The notes beneath the pieces were generated by a model. It was not told the origin of the DNA. It was given only the letters and a program-made list of their open reading frames with translations, and did no database searches. Both the position numbers and the translations under genes were made by a program. Shown here piece after piece: positions 16,771 to 25,704 of a stretch of 25,704 nucleotides of DNA (the stretch's first letter is position 1; each line of letters starts with the position of its first letter). Source of the stretch: CAYYHA01 sp964471535 (lineage in GTDB: Bacteria > Myxococcota > Myxococcia > SLRQ01); assembly GCA_964471535.1 (NCBI GenBank), contig CAYYHA010000038.1, positions 1-25,704 on the forward strand, in the 5' to 3' direction.

Positions 16771-17831
16771 GTGGGATTTCCCTCCACCGTCGCAGTGCCG
16801 GAAACAGACGGTGGGGCCGCCTCGGCCGCCTCGGCTTCCCCGAGGCGGTCGGCGCGCACCCCGGCCCGGAGCTCGGCGATCTGCGGCGCGTAGTCACGGC
16901 CGCGCAGGAGGAAGACGACGCCTCCCAGCACCGACCACACTTCGCTGCAGGCAAAGGCGAGCAGGCCAAGCACCACCGCCTGCTCGGTGGACACCCCGAT
17001 ACGGGAGAGGAGGAAGACGAGCGTCCCCTCCCGGATCCCAAAGCCGGAGAGGGAGAGGGGCACGGCGGTGGCGAAGACAATGAGCGGCCCCACGAAGAGC
17101 ATGTCCGTGACCTCGACCGACACCCCCACAGCGCGCACCAGGAAGAGGTACATGACCACGGTACAGGCGTGGACCATGAGCCCGAAACCGGTCGCCACGA
17201 GCAGGATGCTGCGGCGATCTGCGTAGGCGCCCGCCGCGGCCGCCGCAGCGCCCACCTTCTCGCGCAGGCCCAGCGCCCTCGGCATGACCGATCGGGCGAT
17301 CCCCTCGACGGCACCGGGCCGGAGGAGGATGCCCAGCGCCAGGGTCACCGGCAGTACGAAGGCCACCGCGATGAAGAGGAGCGCTTGGGTGGGCAGGAAG
17401 GCCCCGCCGCCGGGCAGGGTGACGAGGATGAGCAGGCCAAGGGCGAAGAATCCGATGACCTTCTCCACGAGGATCACCGCGATGGATTTTGCGGGCGCGC
17501 GCGCATGGCGGGCGATGTCGTAGGCCCGGTACCCGTCGAGCCCCACGGTGCCCGGCACCACGAGGCCGATGAAGCGTCCCACCAGGAACGAACCGAGCAG
17601 ATGCGGGACACCCACCTCGAGCCCCTGCCCCCGCAGCAACCAGCGCCATCGAAAGACGCCGGCGAGGATGCCGGCGAGCTTCACGGCGAGCGCCGGCAGG
17701 ACCCAGGGCAGGCTCACCGCCAGCCACGCCGCCTCGAACTTGGAGAAGTCCATCTTGCGCACGAGCAGCGCGAAGATGGCCGCCGCAAGGGCCAGCTTGG
17801 CGAGGAAGAAGAGCGCGTTCCGGAGATTCAT
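16767..17831 (-). CDS. LPG-synthase TM family (UPF0104/AglD-like) membrane protein
   Basis: 354 residues, mostly hydrophobic, with about eight membrane segments. Family signatures: RFIGLVVPGTVGLDGYRAYD, EKVIGFFALG and VPLSLSGFGIREGTLVFLL. This domain is the membrane (flippase) half of MprF. Stand-alone versions occur beside glycosyltransferases and are thought to flip or stabilise lipid-linked molecules. The lysyltransferase domain of MprF is absent. The C-terminal about 40 residues are Ala/Glu-rich and probably cytoplasmic. The start ATG 17831 overlaps the topA2 stop as ATGA, and its own stop overlaps the next ATG the same way. An upstream in-frame extension to 18053 is rejected because it reads antisense-like Pro/Arg-rich sequence. 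Confidence 0.82.
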   Translation of the reverse strand: MNLRNALFFLAKLALAAAIFALLVRKMDFSKFEAAWLAVSLPWVLPALAVKLAGILAGVFRWRWLLRGQGLEVGVPHLLGSFLVGRFIGLVVPGTVGLDGYRAYDIARHARAPAKSIAVILVEKVIGFFALGLLILVTLPGGGAFLPTQALLFIAVAFVLPVTLALGILLRPGAVEGIARSVMPRALGLREKVGAAAAAAGAYADRRSILLVATGFGLMVHACTVVMYLFLVRAVGVSVEVTDMLFVGPLIVFATAVPLSLSGFGIREGTLVFLLSRIGVSTEQAVVLGLLAFACSEVWSVLGGVVFLLRGRDYAPQIAELRAGVRADRLGEAEAAEAAPPSVSGTATVEGNPT

Positions 17832-19936
17832 CGTCCCTCCGGCTCGATACCATGGACGGGCGGCCGTGGCGACCTCGGGGTGCCCGACCCATCGAGGGCC
17901 TCCTCGAAGGTGCAGGTGGATGACGCGCAGGCCCGGCGGCGCTCGCCGCGGCGGCCGCGCCGCTGCACCGTATACGGCGCGCCGCAGCGGGGGCACGGCG
18001 CGGGCAAGGGGCGGTCCCAGCTCACCGCCTCGCAGTCGGGCCACCGGCTGCACCCGAAGAAACGCCGGCCCCGGCGGCTACGCCGCTCCACCCACTCGCC
18101 CTCCCCGCACTTTGGACACGCGATGCCTGTGCCCAAAGGGCGCGTCGTCTTACAACGCGGCCACCCAGAGCAGCCCAGGAAGGCCCCCCTCCGGCCGCTC
18201 CGCAGCCGGAGGGGGCGCCCGCAGCGGGGGCAGGCCGGCGCCTTGCGTGATGCGCCGGGCACCGCAGCCTCCGTCTCGGCGCCTGCAGGCGCCCTGCCGC
18301 AATCACCCGCACGCCGCGCGGGTGGAAGCGCCCGGGCAAGCGCCTCGGCCACCGCCCGCCACTCGAGGGCGCCCGCCTCTACGCCGTCGATCGCTGCCTC
18401 GAGGCGTGCTCCTGCCTGCGGGCTCACGAGGTCGGGCAGTGCCGCAGACAGCCGCGCCCACACCCCCTCCCCGAGGGTCGTAGGACGCAGGCACCCGTCG
18501 ATCAGCTCGGCGTAGCCGCGCTGCAGCAGCGTCTCGATCACCGTGTCGTAGGTCGAGGGACGCCCGAGCCCCTGTGCTTCGAGTTCGACGAGGAAGGTCG
18601 CCGGCTCGAAGGCCTCCACCGCCTCGGGCAGACGCGTGGGAACGGCCTCAAGAACGGTGAGCCATGCCCCCACCTCCGTCGCGGGGAGCTCTGGCTGGGT
18701 CGCCTCGAGGGCGAAGGCCCCTGGGCGGAGGAGCCGCAGGCCTCGGGCGACCGCCACCCCCGGCGGCCCCTCGCAGGCGAGCCACCCCGGTCGAACGAGC
18801 GGGTCCTCGAGCTGCGAGGCGAGCGCCCGGCGCCAGATCCTCTCGTAGAGCCGCGCCGCATCACGGCGCAGCTCGGTGGGAAGTGCTCGGCGCTCCCGGC
18901 CCGGGTCGGTGGGCAGAAGCGCGAAGTGGGGACCGCGCCCAGGCGCCGCTCCCCCGCCGGTGCTTGGAGCAGGCCTGGCCGCCTCGGGGTACCGGCGCGC
19001 TGCCTCGGCATGGAGCGCCTCGGCGAGGGCCGGCGGGACGGCGACCGAATCGGTGCGGGGATAGGTGACGAGCCCCGATTCGTAGAGGCGCTGCACCAGG
19101 CGCCGCGTCTTTCCCGGGGCGTAGCCGAGGACCCGGGCGGCGTCGGCGTACAAGGTGGCGGTCCGCAGCGGCGGCGGCGCGGCGAGGCGGTGCGGCGGTG
19201 CCTCGAAGACGATCGACGCAACGGCGAGCTTCGCACCCTGCCAGCGCTCCGCATCCTGCACCGCCGCCTCGGCACACCCGTAGCGCCGGGGCACGCGTCC
19301 CGACTCGTCTGCCGCCCACACCTCCGCGCCGCGGTAGCCCCGCACGCGAAGGCGCAGGCCCCAGGCGGCGGGAGCCCGGGAGAGCCGTCGCTCGTGAGCC
19401 ACCAGGAGGCCTAGGGCGGCGGACTGCACCCGGCCGGCCGAGAGACCGCGATGGAAGGATCCCCAGAGCAGCGGGGAGACGCGGTAGCCGAAGAGGCGAT
19501 CGGCCACCCGCCGCAGCTTCCACGCCGCGTAGGTGGACGGCGAGAGGGGCCCGGCGGAGGCAAAGGCGGACCGAACCGAGGCGGGATCGAGCGCGTAGAG
19601 ATGGACCCGCTGGGCCTTCACCGCATCCGCCCCCAGCGCTTCGGCGAGGTGCCAGGCGATTGCCTCACCCTCTCGATCGGGGTCGAGCGCAAGCAGCACG
19701 CGGCGGCACCGCCGCGCCGCCCGCCGCAGGTCGTGGAGCAGCCGGCCCTTGCCGGGAAGGGGCCGCAGCACGGGCTCGAGGTCTTCCCCCAAGCCCTCCC
19801 GCCCCGGCGGCAGGTCGAGCACGTGCCCCCCGGTGGCACGGACCTCGTAGTCGGGTCCGAGCAGGCGCGCCAGAACGGAGGCCTTGTGGGGCGACTCGAC
19901 GATCACCAGGGTTCGCTCGCTGCATCTCCCTCCCAT
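17828..19936 (-). CDS. topA: Second DNA topoisomerase I (type IA) with three zinc ribbons
   Basis: 702 residues, shorter than the neighbouring TopA. The TOPRIM domain starts at LVIVESPHKASVLARLLG (E14) and carries LALDPDREGEAIAWHL (D85, D87). The catalytic tyrosine is Y292 in GLVTYPRTDS. GLSAGRVQSAAL is the usual DNA-binding block. The HEAIRP block of standard enzymes reads HFALLPT (337-343), closer to topoisomerase III style. Three Cys4 zinc ribbons follow at about 569-595, 607-635 and 648-675. All catalytic residues are present, so it should nick and relax DNA. Start: ATG 19936 lies 7 nt after TAGGAT, which may be a leaderless -10. ATG 19945 and GTG 19966 are alternatives. Its stop is coupled to the membrane-protein gene by ATGA, an odd partnership. 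Confidence 0.88.
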   Translation of the reverse strand: MGGRCSERTLVIVESPHKASVLARLLGPDYEVRATGGHVLDLPPGREGLGEDLEPVLRPLPGKGRLLHDLRRAARRCRRVLLALDPDREGEAIAWHLAEALGADAVKAQRVHLYALDPASVRSAFASAGPLSPSTYAAWKLRRVADRLFGYRVSPLLWGSFHRGLSAGRVQSAALGLLVAHERRLSRAPAAWGLRLRVRGYRGAEVWAADESGRVPRRYGCAEAAVQDAERWQGAKLAVASIVFEAPPHRLAAPPPLRTATLYADAARVLGYAPGKTRRLVQRLYESGLVTYPRTDSVAVPPALAEALHAEAARRYPEAARPAPSTGGGAAPGRGPHFALLPTDPGRERRALPTELRRDAARLYERIWRRALASQLEDPLVRPGWLACEGPPGVAVARGLRLLRPGAFALEATQPELPATEVGAWLTVLEAVPTRLPEAVEAFEPATFLVELEAQGLGRPSTYDTVIETLLQRGYAELIDGCLRPTTLGEGVWARLSAALPDLVSPQAGARLEAAIDGVEAGALEWRAVAEALARALPPARRAGDCGRAPAGAETEAAVPGASRKAPACPRCGRPLRLRSGRRGAFLGCSGWPRCKTTRPLGTGIACPKCGEGEWVERRSRRGRRFFGCSRWPDCEAVSWDRPLPAPCPRCGAPYTVQRRGRRGERRRACASSTCTFEEALDGSGTPRSPRPPVHGIEPEGR

Positions 19937-19943
19937 CGCCGCC

Positions 19944-19949
19944 ATCCTA
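19944..19949 (-). promoter_or_regulatory. -10-like hexamer just before topA2
   Basis: TAGGAT on the minus strand, 7 nt before ATG 19936, the same spacing as TAGCAT before xerC. No good -35 is visible. The AGGA within it could alternatively serve as a weak Shine-Dalgarno for the same ATG. The 118-bp gap to the upstream topA holds nothing else I can identify. Confidence 0.3.
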
Positions 19950-20054
19950 CCGGCGGGGTCGGACACGGGACCTGCCCCGGGCGTGCTGCACCGCTCCCAC
20001 CCAGGAGGCGCAGGCCGCCCTGCTGCCGGCTTGGATTGGCGGCATCCCCGAGTG

Positions 20055-22944
<2,890 letters not shown>

Positions 22945-22952
<8 letters not shown>

Positions 22953-24141
22953 CGACGGTACTCCCAGAGAGCACGTAGCCGCCGGCCACCTGCTCCGCGA
23001 TGCCGGCGAGTTCGAGTTCGGCGAGGGCGCGCGCCACCTCTCCCCCGCTCAGGCCCGCCCGCTCGGCGAGATCGTCGGCGCGTCGCGGCACCGCTTCGAG
23101 GCGCGCCAGGACGCGCTGGGCGCAGTGCGAGAGGGGAAGCTCCGGCCCGGTGGCCGTCGCACCTTCCTTCGCCCGGCGCCGCGCCCGCATCAAGGCGCCG
23201 GCGCTGCGCCCCCGGTCCTGGGCAGGGCCGTACACCCCGTTGAGCAGCTCCACCACATCCCAGCCGTCGAGGATGGCGGCGGCCCCCTCCACGAGCAACC
23301 GGTTGGGCCCAGCGGAGAGGGTGCGGCGTGGATCGCCCGGGACGGCGGTAATGACCCGCCCCTGCGCATGGCCGTGGCGCACCGTGCCGAGGGCGCCCGA
23401 GCGGGGCCCGGCTGCGACCACCGTGACGGCATCGGAGAGCCCCGAAACGATGCGGTTGCGGGCGGGGAAATGCCAGCGCTTCGGCGGCGTCCCCGGGGGC
23501 AGCTCGGAGACCAGGGCTCCCCCCGCCTCCACGACAGCCTCGAAGAGGCGCCGGTGCGCGCGGGGATAGGGCACGTCGACGCCGCTGCCGAGGACGACCA
23601 CGGTGGTGCCCCCCGCCTCGAGGGCCCCGCGGTGGGCCGCCGCATCGACGCCGGCCGCGCCGCCGGAGACGACCACGACCCCGGCCGACGCGAGGGTACC
23701 GCCGAGCGCCGCCGCCTGGCTCCGCGCCAGGCCGTCGGCGCGCCGCGCTCCCACCACCGCCACCGAGAAGGCGCGGCGCAGGGCAGCGAGGGAGCCTCGC
23801 ACGTAGAGCACCGCCGGGGCATCGCTCTCGCTCCGCGCCCCCAAGAGCCCCCGCAAGCGGGAGGGCCACCGAGGATGGGCCTCGGTGAGGATGGCCGCGC
23901 CTGCCCGCTCCGCGGTGCGCTGCACCACCTCGAGGTGCGCCCGCAGGTCGCCCGCGGCACGCACCGCCTCCCCCGCCCCAGGGAAGGGCAGGGAGACGAC
24001 CTGAGCCACCGCGTCCGGCCCCGCCTCCAGGGCCGCCGCATAGCCGCCGAAGTGCTGCCGTAGCGCCTCCAGGCTCCTCCGGCGCATCCCTGGCAGCGTC
24101 GCCAGGGCGGTCAGGGCGTCGAGATCGTTCCAGTCGCTCAA
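22945..24141 (-). CDS. dprA: DNA-processing protein DprA (Smf)
   Basis: 398 residues from TTG 24141. DprA binds incoming single-stranded DNA and loads RecA during natural transformation. An N-terminal helical region (about 1-95) precedes the Rossmann-like core: VAVVGARRADG (127-137), VVVSGGAAGVDAAAHRGALE (156-175), VLGSGVDVPYPRAHRRLFE (183-201), FPARNRIVSGLSDAV (225-239), and RVITAVPGDPRR. The stretch VVAAGPRSGALGTVRHGHAQ departs somewhat from the usual SGSLITA block. A C-terminal winged-helix domain (about 335-390) is present. TTG 24141 has an AGGGAG ribosome binding site 6 nt upstream; GTG 24159 is the alternative. A good promoter lies at 24190-24219. Its stop overlaps the topA start. Confidence 0.93.
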
Positions 24142-24189
24142 GCAGGTCTCCCTGTGCACGCCTTGTCCGGCGGCGCGCACAGGGGCGCT

Positions 24190-24219
24190 TCTATATCGAC
24201 GGGGTCTGACACCGGTCAA
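24190..24219 (-). promoter_or_regulatory. Sigma70 promoter of dprA-topA
   Basis: On the minus strand TTGACC (24219-24214), an 18-bp spacer and TATAGA (24195-24190), the best promoter match in the window. RNA would start near 24183, leaving about 42 nt before TTG 24141. The same TTGACC is found ahead of the LysM gene. Confidence 0.6.
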
Positions 24220-24245
24220 GCGGGCCCCTCGGCCGTCCACCAGGT

Positions 24246-24269
24246 CGAGTGAGCGAGTTCGCTCCCTCG
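24246..24269. other. Near-perfect hairpin in the LysM-dprA gap
   Basis: CGAG-T-GAGCG (24246-24255), loop AGTT, CGCTC-C-CTCG (24260-24269): nine base pairs with one mismatch. It lies between the LysM gene stop and the dprA promoter. There is no T tract on the minus strand, so a terminator role is uncertain; it could be an operator. The rest of the 240-bp gap (24270-24381) is GC-rich with short GGCGCC palindromes and no gene. Confidence 0.35.
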
Positions 24270-24381
24270 GGCGCAAGAAGCGAGGAGAGCAGCGCTTGGG
24301 TCCCCGAGGCGCACCCATGGCGCGCCCGTGGGGGGCACCGTGCTGGCGCCCTGCGCTCGGCGGCGCCGGAGACGTGGGGCC

Positions 24382-25563
24382 TTACCAGCCCGAAGCGACG
24401 GTGGCCCCGCCCACGCGCATCACGGCGCGGTCCCCGGTGACCACCTCGCGTATGCTGCGCACCACCAGCGCCGTCGAGGTCTCGTCGCGCACCTCGACCA
24501 CCACCGCCAGGCCGATCTCCTCCCAGGGAAGCTCCGCCTCCAGATCTGGGTTGCGGTCGATCACCAGCGGATCCCCCCGCCGCAGGATCTGGAAGGTGTT
24601 GCCCACCTCGACGCCATCCTTTCGGCCCTTGTCGATGAAGATGTAGTGGTGCTCGCCGATCACCGCCAGGTGGGGCACCAGGCTGGCGAGCACGACGCCG
24701 TCGAGCTCCACCTGGTTTTCGCGGAAGACGATGGTCTTGGCGAAGCTGTCCTGCCAGGGCAGTAGGTAATCGCCGCGCTCGATGGTGTCGAGGACGTCGC
24801 CGATGACGGCGGTGCTCGCCCCCTTCGTGTTCACCTCCACGATCTGCGCTTGGCCGAGGAGCCGAGTCAGGTAACCGACGGGCTTGCCCGTCTTGGGGTG
24901 GTAGATCTCCCGCTCGGTGCGGAAGACCACGTAGCGTCCTCCGAGCTTCGGCGCACCCTTGTCGTACTTCACGTAGACCCGGTCGTACGTGGACAGGAGC
25001 ATCTTCTCCTCCCACGCGGCGACGATCCGCCCGGCGCCCTCGAGCTCCTTGTGGGTGACGAAGCCCTGGTCGAGGATGCGGGTGGTGGTGGGCCGAAACA
25101 CCTTTGGCTTCCCGGTCACCAACTCCTCGGGCACCTCCTCGGGCGCGACCTCCCCCTCGGCGAACTCCTCGGGCGTCGCGAGCTGAGTCGGCAGAGCCTC
25201 ACCCCCCGAACGAAAGCGAATCACCGTACCTGGCTCGATCCAGTTCGCGTTCGGGATCTCGGGGTTGAAGCTCCACACCTTCGGCCAGTACCACGCGTTC
25301 CCCAGGAAGCGCTGCGTGATGTCCCAGAGGGTGTCTCCCGGCTGCACGACATAGGTCTCGGGCGCCGCATCGAAGTTGGGCGGCGGCCCGGGTAAGACCG
25401 GCTCGTCCGACGACGGCGTTCCCTCGGGGCCCGGGACGGCCACCGTATCCCCCTTGGCCTCCTCCTTGGCGAGGTCCTCCGGGCTGACGAACTCCTGTAC
25501 CTGCGCCAGCGCGGGAAGCGCGGCGAAGGCCAGCGTGACGACGACCAGACGCCCAAACGGCAT
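24382..25563 (-). CDS. Exported LysM-domain protein
   Basis: 393 residues. A signal peptide covers 1-20 and ends ALPALA, with likely cleavage before QVQEF. A short acidic/Pro-rich linker follows, then one LysM domain at about 70-117 (YVVQPGDTLWDITQRFLG, then WYWPKVWSFNPEI and IEPGTVIRF), which binds peptidoglycan glycan chains. The remaining about 270 residues are beta-rich with no catalytic motif that I recognise. The protein is therefore periplasmic and cell-wall associated, of unknown precise role. Proteins of this type next to dprA-topA are common in deltaproteobacteria as I recall. ATG 25563 has a GGAGGT ribosome binding site 6 nt upstream; an in-frame start at 25590 is less good because it precedes this site and lies close to the predicted RNA start. 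Confidence 0.87.
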   Translation of the reverse strand: MPFGRLVVVTLAFAALPALAQVQEFVSPEDLAKEEAKGDTVAVPGPEGTPSSDEPVLPGPPPNFDAAPETYVVQPGDTLWDITQRFLGNAWYWPKVWSFNPEIPNANWIEPGTVIRFRSGGEALPTQLATPEEFAEGEVAPEEVPEELVTGKPKVFRPTTTRILDQGFVTHKELEGAGRIVAAWEEKMLLSTYDRVYVKYDKGAPKLGGRYVVFRTEREIYHPKTGKPVGYLTRLLGQAQIVEVNTKGASTAVIGDVLDTIERGDYLLPWQDSFAKTIVFRENQVELDGVVLASLVPHLAVIGEHHYIFIDKGRKDGVEVGNTFQILRRGDPLVIDRNPDLEAELPWEEIGLAVVVEVRDETSTALVVRSIREVVTGDRAVMRVGGATVASGW

Positions 25564-25599
25564 CGCATACCTCCGGCAGGATGGGGGCACTTCGGGTCG

Positions 25600-25627
25600 A
25601 TTGTCGCACAGGTGGGCCCAGGGTCAA
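25600..25627 (-). promoter_or_regulatory. Promoter of the LysM gene, overlapping the pgeF stop
   Basis: On the minus strand TTGACC (25627-25622), a 16-bp spacer and GACAAT (25605-25600). The TGA stop of the upstream gene lies inside the -35 box. RNA would start near 25593, giving about 30 nt of leader with a strong Shine-Dalgarno. Confidence 0.45.
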
Positions 25628-25704
25628 ATTCTCGGCTTGGGCGCGACGAAGGCGAGGTGGCGCCCGGCAGCCGCCCCCTCGCGCCGGTGAGAGAAGTAGT
25701 GGGC
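25624..25704 (-). CDS. pgeF: C-terminal end of a PgeF/YfiH (laccase-domain) family protein
   Basis: The last 26 residues of a gene entering from the right. YFSHRREGAAAGRHLAFV matches the characteristic C-terminal block of the YfiH/PgeF family (FxSxRRxG...GR). Members are purine nucleoside phosphorylase-like or peptidoglycan-editing enzymes, formerly called multicopper polyphenol oxidases. The frame is open to the window edge and stops at TGA 25626-25624. Only this block supports the call. Confidence 0.65.
   Translation of the reverse strand, partial: AHYFSHRREGAAAGRHLAFVAPKPRI

Noticed and set aside
16401..18515. Long plus-strand reading frame opposite the membrane genes
   Set aside because: Antisense shadow of the membrane sulfatase-fold, LPG-TM and topA2 genes; low-complexity Arg/Gly/Pro translation.
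24220..24381. Possible tRNA or small RNA gene in the gap before dprA
   Set aside because: No cloverleaf or TTCGA-type arm could be built; only one isolated hairpin and short palindromes.
24191..25015. Minus-strand reading frame running through the gap before dprA
   Set aside because: It is a frame shadow of the LysM gene with Arg/Gly-rich translation and no recognisable domain.

Overview
This is a strongly GC-rich, gene-dense bacterial chromosome segment. It has no rRNA, tRNA, CRISPR array or insertion sequence that I can see. The order xerC-hslV-hslU-argB-argD-argF and the trio LysM protein-dprA-topA point to a deltaproteobacterium in the broad sense (Myxococcota/Desulfobacterota-like). That is an inference from gene order and protein style, not a database result. 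Most genes are on the minus strand; the plus-strand genes are miaE, an O-methyltransferase and one sulfatase-fold gene.

Layout from left to right. (1) 1-1619, minus: a J-domain/TPR co-chaperone followed by an Hsp70 gene cut by the window edge. (2) 1753-2996, plus: miaE and a class I O-methyltransferase, divergent from (1) through a compact pair of promoters whose -35 boxes overlap. (3) 3007-9028, minus: xerC, hslV, hslU, argB, argD, argF, tightly packed, with 4-bp stop/start overlaps inside argBDF. (4) 9151-10194, minus: a two-helix potassium channel with a cytoplasmic RCK (TrkA) domain. (5) 10298-11947, plus: an exported sulfatase-fold protein. (6) 11940-19936, minus: a five-gene coupled unit made of a second topoisomerase I, a flippase-like membrane protein of the LPG-synthase TM family, a five-helix membrane sulfatase-fold protein, a cytoplasmic phosphodiesterase-like protein and a GT4 glycosyltransferase. 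(7) 20055-25704, minus: the end of pgeF (YfiH/laccase-domain family), a LysM protein, dprA, and the main topA with a Lys-rich tail.

The most interesting part is the middle. In Bacillus subtilis and many other bacteria dprA, topA, trmFO, xerC and hslVU are consecutive. Here both flanks of that block are kept, but about 11 kb lies between topA and xerC and trmFO is absent. The inserted genes look like an envelope-modification set. Both sulfatase-fold proteins have Thr where true sulfatases carry the formylglycine-forming Cys/Ser, and they lack the following Arg. One also has five N-terminal membrane helices, which is the architecture of LtaS and EptA phosphotransferases. I infer transfer or cleavage of phosphate-linked head groups rather than sulfate ester hydrolysis. 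The set is oddly coupled to a second topoisomerase I.

Several genes (xerC, topA2, the plus-strand sulfatase-fold gene and miaE) show a -10-like hexamer only 7-11 nt before the start codon and no clear Shine-Dalgarno sequence. This suggests leaderless or near-leaderless transcripts. Internal operon genes, the LysM gene and dprA instead use ribosome binding sites or stop/start coupling. No gene-free stretch exceeds 300 bp; the longest is 24142-24381, with a promoter and a hairpin.
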